The notes under the pieces: model-generated
The model's database searches: none
What the model was told of the DNA's origin: nothing
Seen by the model: the letters and a program-made list of their open reading frames with translations, nothing else
Translations under genes and position numbers: made by a program
Assembly: GCA_964346545.1 (NCBI GenBank)
Contig: CAYFVR010000026.1
Location: 1-25,984 of the forward strand
Direction: 5' to 3'
Source: CAYFVR01 sp964346545
GTDB lineage: Bacteria > Desulfobacterota > Desulfobacteria > Desulfobacterales > Desulfococcaceae
DNA length: 25,984 bases
In this document: positions 21,641 to 25,984 of the stretch, one piece after another
How the letters are laid out: each line of letters opens with the position of its first letter
How positions within the stretch are numbered: position 1 is the first letter of the stretch

Positions 21641-21672
21641 GGGCGCGTTCCCGACGGTCTCTCGGAAAACCG

Positions 21673-21699
21673 GCGGCCGGCCGAGGCCGCTTTCTTTCC
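21673..21699 (+). terminator. Possible terminator after pgi
   Basis: GCGGCC (21673-21678) pairs with GGCCGC (21685-21690) around a six-base loop, followed by TTTCTTTCC. The stem is short but all GC, and it lies 33 bases after the pgi stop. The broken T-tract makes this moderate evidence only. Confidence 0.45.
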
Positions 21700-21764
21700 G
21701 ATGCCGGCGTTCGATCAAGGCGCCCGACGCGTTCGCCGACCGAATCGTCGGAAGCGCGCGCCAT

Positions 21765-21793
21765 TTGACCGCGGGCGAAAATTACGCTATGGC
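21765..21793 (+). promoter_or_regulatory. Possible promoter of the ComEA-like gene
   Basis: TTGACC (21765-21770) is followed by a 17-base spacer and TATGGC (21788-21793). The -35 box is good and the -10 box is partial. A leader of about 107 nt would lead to the ATG at 21907. Confidence 0.4.
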
Positions 21794-21906
21794 TTTCCTT
21801 GTCTTCCGCCCATGGGAATCGATCGGGAATTCGGCCTTGGGGCCGGACGAAGGTTGAACGATGGATGTCGTTCGTGAATTTCACTCTCGACACGAAGGAG
21901 GAAGGG

Positions 21907-22308
21907 ATGGTATTTCATCGGAATCGTTTTTGGATCGCGGCGGCGCTGTTCTCCGTTTTTTTGTTTTCCGGCCTGGCCTGGGGCGCCTCCGGCAAGGTGG
22001 ACATCAACACGGCGACGGCCGACGAGCTTTCCACGCTGGACGGAATCGGCCCGGCCAAGGCCAATTCCATCGTGGACTACCGGAAGCGGCATGGCGCCTT
22101 CAAGCGGCCGGAGGATTTGATGAACGTTTCCGGGATCGGGTCCAAGACGTTTGAGTCCAACAGGGATCGGATTACCCTCGGAAGCCCGGCGCCTTCGGCT
22201 TCCGGCGGCGGGAAAGAGGCGCAATCGGCCGGGAACGCCGGCACGAACGCGAAAACCTCCGCCCCGAAAAGTTCGGGAAGCGCCGGGAGCCCGCCCGCGA
22301 AGCAGTAG
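21907..22308 (+). CDS. Exported ComEA-like helix-hairpin-helix protein
   Basis: The 133-residue protein has an N-terminal signal peptide or anchor (FWIAAALFSVFLFSGLAWGA) and then a paired helix-hairpin-helix DNA-binding unit: VDINTATADELSTLDGIGPA and LMNVSGIGSKTFE, the pattern found in ComEA, the periplasmic DNA receptor of competence systems. Canonical ComEA is similar or larger. The last ~35 residues are a low-complexity Ser/Gly/Ala/Lys tail with no known function. The ATG at 21907 follows AGGAGGAAGGG and decides the start; the open frame upstream lacks a signal. A terminator separates it from gspE, so it is probably its own unit. Small ComEA-like proteins occur in many bacteria without proven natural transformation, so a DNA-uptake role is possible, not shown. 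Confidence 0.85.
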   Translation: MVFHRNRFWIAAALFSVFLFSGLAWGASGKVDINTATADELSTLDGIGPAKANSIVDYRKRHGAFKRPEDLMNVSGIGSKTFESNRDRITLGSPAPSASGGGKEAQSAGNAGTNAKTSAPKSSGSAGSPPAKQ

Positions 22309-22332
22309 CGACTTGACATTGCAGGCTTCTCC

Positions 22333-22372
22333 GTCATCACCTCTCCTTGATGGAGGTGGTGACGTTTTTTTT
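22333..22372 (+). terminator. Intrinsic terminator between the ComEA-like gene and gspE
   Basis: GTCATCACCTC (22333-22343) pairs with GAGGTGGTGAC (22353-22363) over 11 bases with one wobble, followed by one G and eight T. This is a textbook Rho-independent terminator, 25 bases after the comEA-like stop and 30 bases before the gspE ATG. Confidence 0.85.
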
Positions 22373-22402
22373 GTCGAACGCCCCAAGGGAAACGGATCGG
22401 GA

Positions 22403-23941
22403 ATGTCCACCAATCCGGCCGACGTCGGAACCATTTCCTACCATGAATATCCGCGGGAACCGGTGGGGCTGGAAAAGCCCTCGGTGACCTTCATGAAGGA
22501 ATCCCTCTTCGTCCCGCTTGAACTGACCGAGGGCCGGATGCGGGTGGCCATGGCCAATCCCGAGGATTCGGACACCCTGCGGGCGATCCGTTTCGCCTAC
22601 GACGTGGAGCCGGAGGCGAAACGGGGCCGGGCCGAGGACATTCTGGAAGCCATCGAGCGCCTCTACGGGGCGGGCAGCCAGTCGATTGAAAACATCATCG
22701 AGGAGGCCGGGAAAGACGTTTACGAGATTTCCGCTTCCGCCGAGGATGATCTGGACCACCTTCGGGACATGGCCTCGGAGGCCCCGATCATCCGGCTGGT
22801 CAACCGGTTGATCCTCAACGCGGTGGAAAGCCGGGCCAGCGACATTCACTTCGAGCCGTTCGAAAATCTGTTCAAGGTCCGCTATCGCATCGACGGCGTG
22901 TTGAACGAGGTGGAGTCGCCGCCCGCGCGGCTTCAGGCGGCGGTGATCTCCCGGCTCAAGATCATGTCCAAGCTGGACATCGCCGAACGGCGGCTGCCCC
23001 AGGACGGACGAATCAAGCTGAAAATTTCCGACCGGGAGATCGACTTCCGGGTCTCCACCATCCCGACCTTGTACGGGGAAAGCTTGGTCATGCGGATTTT
23101 GGACCGGGAATCCTTGATTCTGGATCTGGAGCGGATCGGATTTCCGGCGGATATTCAGGCCCAATACGAGGCGCTGATTCGCCAGCCCTACGGCATGATT
23201 CTGGTGACCGGGCCCACCGGCAGCGGAAAAACGTCCACGCTCTACACCACGCTGGCGAAAATCAATTCCCCCGAGAACAAAATCATCACGCTGGAAGACC
23301 CGGTGGAATATCAGCTTCGGGGCGTCAACCAAATCCAGGTGGCCCCGAAAATCGGCCTGAATTTCGCCAACGGGCTGCGGGCCATCGTCCGCCAGGACCC
23401 GGACATCATCCTGGTGGGCGAGATTCGGGACAAGGAGACCGCCGAAATCGCGGTGCAGTCGGCATTGACGGGCCACCTGCTTTTCAGTACCCTCCACACC
23501 AACGACGCGCCGGGCGCGGTGACCCGGCTGCTGGACATGGAGGTGGAAAGCTTTTTGCTCAGTTCCACGTTGCTGGGCGTGCTGGCCCAGCGGCTGGTCC
23601 GCGTGAACTGCCCCGCCTGCAAGCGGGAGATCGCCCCGGAGGAGCGGCTGGTCAACGCCATGAATCTCTCCCCGGCGGAAACGGCGGCGGCGGCCTTCAT
23701 GGCCGGGGCGGGCTGTCCGGAATGCCGGGACACCGGCTTTAGAGGGCGGACGGCCCTGTTCGAATACATGCCCGTGGACGACGCCATCCGCAAGGAGATC
23801 AACGACGAGGCCACGGCGGAACGCATCCAGCGGACCGCGATCCGATCCGGCATGATCACCCTCCGCCGGGACGGCTGGCGAAAAGTCCGCGAGGGGATCA
23901 CCACCATTCCGGAGGTGCTGCGGGTGACGCTGGAGGCGTAG
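22403..23941 (+). CDS. gspE: Type II secretion/type IV pilus assembly ATPase GspE
   Basis: GspE is the cytoplasmic hexameric ATPase that drives pseudopilus assembly in type II secretion. The 512-residue product contains a reduced N1-type region (VGLEKPSVTFMKESLFVPLE), then the N2E/PAS-like domain with SRASDIHFEPFENLFKVRYR, then the RecA-like core: Walker A GPTGSGKT at residues 270-277, an Asp box with DPVEYQL, a Walker B-type RAIVRQDPDIILVGEIRD and the His box TGHLLFSTLHTND. The tetracysteine zinc motif is at Cys403/406 and Cys438/441. The length and this motif favour GspE over the twitching ATPase PilT. The ATG at 22403 has a weak ribosome-binding site. gspF and gspG follow, supporting a type II system. 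PilB remains possible, since the families are close; the gspG and gspH-like genes argue for Gsp. Confidence 0.92.
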   Translation: MSTNPADVGTISYHEYPREPVGLEKPSVTFMKESLFVPLELTEGRMRVAMANPEDSDTLRAIRFAYDVEPEAKRGRAEDILEAIERLYGAGSQSIENIIEEAGKDVYEISASAEDDLDHLRDMASEAPIIRLVNRLILNAVESRASDIHFEPFENLFKVRYRIDGVLNEVESPPARLQAAVISRLKIMSKLDIAERRLPQDGRIKLKISDREIDFRVSTIPTLYGESLVMRILDRESLILDLERIGFPADIQAQYEALIRQPYGMILVTGPTGSGKTSTLYTTLAKINSPENKIITLEDPVEYQLRGVNQIQVAPKIGLNFANGLRAIVRQDPDIILVGEIRDKETAEIAVQSALTGHLLFSTLHTNDAPGAVTRLLDMEVESFLLSSTLLGVLAQRLVRVNCPACKREIAPEERLVNAMNLSPAETAAAAFMAGAGCPECRDTGFRGRTALFEYMPVDDAIRKEINDEATAERIQRTAIRSGMITLRRDGWRKVREGITTIPEVLRVTLEA

Positions 23942-24017
23942 ACGGCGTTTTTTTGCGGGATTTCCCCCCGCGGAATTCGCCGGCCTCCCATGGCGCTCGT
24001 TGGGAATTCATGGCAGA

Positions 24018-25247
24018 ATGACGGTCTTTTCCTACAAAGCCAGCGATTTTTCGGGCAAGGTGGTCAAGGGGACGTTCGAGGCCGAGGATGAAACCGGCGT
24101 CGTGAAGCGGCTTCAGGGCATGGGCTACATCCCCATTCAGATAAACCCCGCGGGGACCGCCGAGAAGGGGTTGCGGCTGGACCTTGGCGTCAGTCTCGGC
24201 CGTCTTTTTGGCCGGGTGTCCCGGCGGGACGTGCTTCAGTTCACCCAAGATTTGGCCGCCATGCTGGCGTCCGGGCTGCCCGTGGACCGGGCCTTGAGCA
24301 TTTTGCTGGAGGTCACCGAGAAACGGCGGATGCGGGACGTGGTGTCCGAAATCCGGAAATCGGTTCAGGCCGGAAGCTACCTTTCCGACGCCATGGCCCG
24401 GCATCCGGAGGCGTTTTCCGATTTCTACGTGTCCATGATTCGGGCCGGGGAGGCGGGCGGGGTTCTGGACGCGGTCTTGGAGCGGCTCGGCGAATTTCTG
24501 GAAAGCTCCCAGGAATTGGTCGATTACATCAAGTCGGCGCTGGTGTATCCGCTGTTTCTGGTGTTTGTGGGCGGAATTTCGATCGTTATCCTCATGACCT
24601 ACGTGATTCCCCGTTTTTCGGTGATCTTCGAGGATCTGGGCGGGGCGATTCCGCCGTCCACCCGGTTGCTCCTTTCCGCCAGCGACCTTTTGCGCGGATA
24701 TTGGTGGGCCCTTTTGCCCGCCGTCGTTTTGGCGATCTTCGGCTTTTCGCGGTACGCGGCGACGCCGGGCGGCAAGGCGCGGATCGATCGGATAAAATTG
24801 CGGCTGCCCCTGTTCGGGGAGCTGATTCGCAAAATCGAAACCGCCCGTTTCGCCCGTACGCTGGGCACCCTGGTTCGAAGCGGCGTTCCGATTCTTCAGG
24901 CGCTGTCGCTGGTGCGGGACACGATTGGAAATACGGTGATATCTCGGGCCATGAAGCAGGTTCATGCCCAGGTTCAGGAGGGGGAGCGGATGTCCCGGCC
25001 CCTTGCGGAAACCGGTCACTTCCCCGCCATGGCCGTGCAGATGATCACCGTTGGAGAGGAAACGGGCCGCCTGGAGGAGATGTTGCTTCGGGTGGCCGAC
25101 AACTACGAGAAACTGGTCCGGAACCTGGTCAAGCGGCTCATCGGCATGCTGGAACCGACGCTGATTCTGGTCATGGGGGTTGTGGTTGGATTTGTCGTGA
25201 TCTCCATGCTGATGGCCATCTTCAGCATGAATGAAATGCCGTTCTGA
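24018..25247 (+). CDS. gspF: Type II secretion inner-membrane platform protein GspF
   Basis: GspF is the inner-membrane protein that couples the GspE ATPase to pseudopilus assembly. The 409-residue product starts MTVFSYKASDFSGKVVKGTF, the standard GspF opening, and has two T2SSF domains: the first with FTQDLAAMLASGLPVDRALS and the second with RFARTLGTLVRSGVPILQAL. Three hydrophobic helices are visible: about residues 175-195 (ALVYPLFLVFVGGISIVILM), 220-240 and near the C-terminus (LILVMGVVVGFVVISMLMAI). The ATG at 24018 is chosen over the in-frame TTG at 24000 by comparison with the family; neither has a strong ribosome-binding site. It is 76 bases after gspE and 97 before gspG. Confidence 0.94.
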   Translation: MTVFSYKASDFSGKVVKGTFEAEDETGVVKRLQGMGYIPIQINPAGTAEKGLRLDLGVSLGRLFGRVSRRDVLQFTQDLAAMLASGLPVDRALSILLEVTEKRRMRDVVSEIRKSVQAGSYLSDAMARHPEAFSDFYVSMIRAGEAGGVLDAVLERLGEFLESSQELVDYIKSALVYPLFLVFVGGISIVILMTYVIPRFSVIFEDLGGAIPPSTRLLLSASDLLRGYWWALLPAVVLAIFGFSRYAATPGGKARIDRIKLRLPLFGELIRKIETARFARTLGTLVRSGVPILQALSLVRDTIGNTVISRAMKQVHAQVQEGERMSRPLAETGHFPAMAVQMITVGEETGRLEEMLLRVADNYEKLVRNLVKRLIGMLEPTLILVMGVVVGFVVISMLMAIFSMNEMPF

Positions 25248-25287
25248 TCCGGCCTTTTTTCAAACGCTTTTCGGGGCATTTTCCTGG

Positions 25288-25333
25288 CTGTTTTACCCCA
25301 ATAAATAAAACAGATTTCCCGGAATTGCCGGGA
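25288..25333. promoter_or_regulatory. Two inverted repeats in the gspF-gspG gap
   Basis: CTGTTTTA (25288-25295) and TAAAACAG (25306-25313) are perfectly complementary around ten bases. A second dyad, TCCCGG (25317-25322) and CCGGGA (25328-25333), overlaps the GGGAGG ribosome-binding site of one candidate gspG start. They may be an operator or a leader structure that tunes pseudopilin expression separately from gspE and gspF. Confidence 0.45.
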
Positions 25334-25344
25334 GGCCTATCCGG

Positions 25345-25818
25345 ATGAACGGGAAAATGAGATTATCAAGGAGTTTGTCGCAAATGCCTGGACGATTGCG
25401 GCGCGACGCCGCGTTTACCCTGATCGAGTTGTTGATCGTAATGGTGATTCTCGGGCTGCTGGCCGCGCTGGTCGGTCCGCGGATGTTCGGGAAAACCGAA
25501 AAGGCCCAGCAGAGAGCGGCCAAATCCCAGATCTCGCTGTTTGAAACCGCCATCGACACCTACCGGCTGGACGTGGGCCGGTTTCCCACCACCGAACAGG
25601 GGCTTCAGGCGTTGCGGGAAGCTCCCGACGGCGTGGAGCGGTGGGACGGTCCGTACCTGCCCAAGGAGATTCCGATGGACCCGTGGGGAAATCCCTATCA
25701 GTATCGGTCCCCGGGGGAACATGGCGATTATGACATCCTATCTTACGGCCGCGACGGACAGCCCGGCGGGGAAGAGATCGACGCCGACGTGGTCAGTTGG
25801 AAGAGTTTGCCCAATTGA
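25345..25818 (+). CDS. gspG: Major pseudopilin GspG
   Basis: GspG builds the pseudopilus of type II secretion. The product is 157 residues from the first ATG (25345) or 144 from the ATG at 25384. The prepilin signature is FTLIELLIVMVILGLLAALV after a basic leader RRDAA; the class III signal normally has Gly before Phe, and here it is Ala. The mature domain shows the GspG signature, FPTTEQGLQALREAP, DGPYLPKEIPMDPWGNPY and the calcium-loop region SPGEHGDYDILSYGRDG. The ATG at 25384 has AAGGAG upstream and gives a short leader MPGRLRRDA; the ATG at 25345 has GGGAGG. Either start can be correct. The next gene overlaps its stop codon. Confidence 0.93.
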   Translation: MNGKMRLSRSLSQMPGRLRRDAAFTLIELLIVMVILGLLAALVGPRMFGKTEKAQQRAAKSQISLFETAIDTYRLDVGRFPTTEQGLQALREAPDGVERWDGPYLPKEIPMDPWGNPYQYRSPGEHGDYDILSYGRDGQPGGEEIDADVVSWKSLPN

Positions 25819-25984
25819 GCCGGTTCCAATCGTTTCAACGTTCGAACGCGAAACGGGTTCGCGGGTTTACCCTGCTGGAGCTTCTGGTGGTCGTCGCCCT
25901 CATGAGCCTCATGGCCGGGATGGTCGTGCCCCGCATGGCCGGCTCGCTGGACCGGATGAACGCGCGGACCGCCGCCCGGAAAGT
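25815..25984 (+). CDS. Minor pseudopilin (GspH/GspI-type), partial
   Basis: The reading frame begins at TTG (25815), overlapping the gspG TGA stop (TTGA), and runs off the window end. It starts MSRFQSFQRSNAKRVRG and continues with FTLLELLVVVALMSLMAGMV, a complete class III prepilin signal with Gly before Phe and Glu at +5. Position after gspG and the VVPRMAGS sequence after the helix favour GspH, the minor pseudopilin usually encoded next in the cluster; GspI or GspJ is not excluded, because the distinguishing C-terminal domain lies outside the window. The overlapping TTG makes its translation dependent on gspG, which suits a low-abundance tip component. Confidence 0.85.
   Translation, partial: MSRFQSFQRSNAKRVRGFTLLELLVVVALMSLMAGMVVPRMAGSLDRMNARTAARK

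Noticed and set aside
1..25984. Search for tRNA, rRNA, CRISPR arrays, insertion sequences or phage genes
   Set aside because: None was recognised by eye; no cloverleaf, regularly spaced repeat-spacer pattern, transposase motif or terminal inverted repeat pair was found.

Overview
The window is GC-rich, densely coded bacterial chromosome. Several features point to a Gram-negative Desulfobacterota (former Deltaproteobacteria) genome: an LptE outer-membrane lipoprotein, a type II secretion or pilus-like gsp operon, a mitochondrial-like (spd-type) EF-G, an MglA/roadblock polarity module, and a surface protein with thrombospondin-3 repeats and a choice-of-anchor U-like domain. This placement is inferred from gene content and protein style; no rRNA gene is present to fix it. 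I saw no tRNA, rRNA, CRISPR array, insertion sequence or phage gene.

Layout. 1-84: tail of a membrane protein, probably a TRAP transporter large permease. 193-3407: leuS and lptE, overlapping by four bases. 3441-3710 (minus): rpsT, divergent from 3797-8257 (plus), which carries murJ, an ftsB-like gene, an animal-type UDP-glucose dehydrogenase and a WbpE-like sugar aminotransferase, an envelope and surface-sugar block. 8322-10344 (minus): a secreted LamG/TSP3 protein followed by a 54-residue protein. 10703-12257 (plus): an orphan histidine-kinase dimerization domain, a Nudix hydrolase and an Smr protein. 12296-13338 (minus): azlC-azlD. 13811-16670 (plus): fusA and an unrecognised RecA-like P-loop protein. 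16925-19344 (minus, transcribed leftward): mglA, a roadblock protein, a coiled-coil protein and an FHA/zinc-ribbon protein. 20000-21640: pgi. 21907-25984: a secreted ComEA-like protein, then gspE, gspF, gspG and the start of a gspH/I-type pseudopilin, cut by the window end.

How the genes work together. The left part serves translation (LeuS, S20) and envelope building (LptE for LPS export, MurJ for lipid II flipping, FtsB for division, nucleotide-sugar enzymes for surface polysaccharide). The right part has a small-GTPase polarity module close to a secretion or pilus assembly operon; a functional link is an inference from proximity only. Convergent gene pairs are separated by strong hairpins (12271-12294; three in a row at 16679-16841). 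Divergent pairs have recognisable sigma70-like promoters (rpsT/murJ and mglA/pgi).

Points that stand out: TTG start codons with good ribosome-binding sites occur in at least six genes, including three consecutive genes of the mglA operon. A 19-bp A7-containing tandem repeat lies at 10599-10667. A terminator-like element sits in the fusA leader. A two-gene pairing of spd-type EF-G with an uncharacterised P-loop protein may merit attention.
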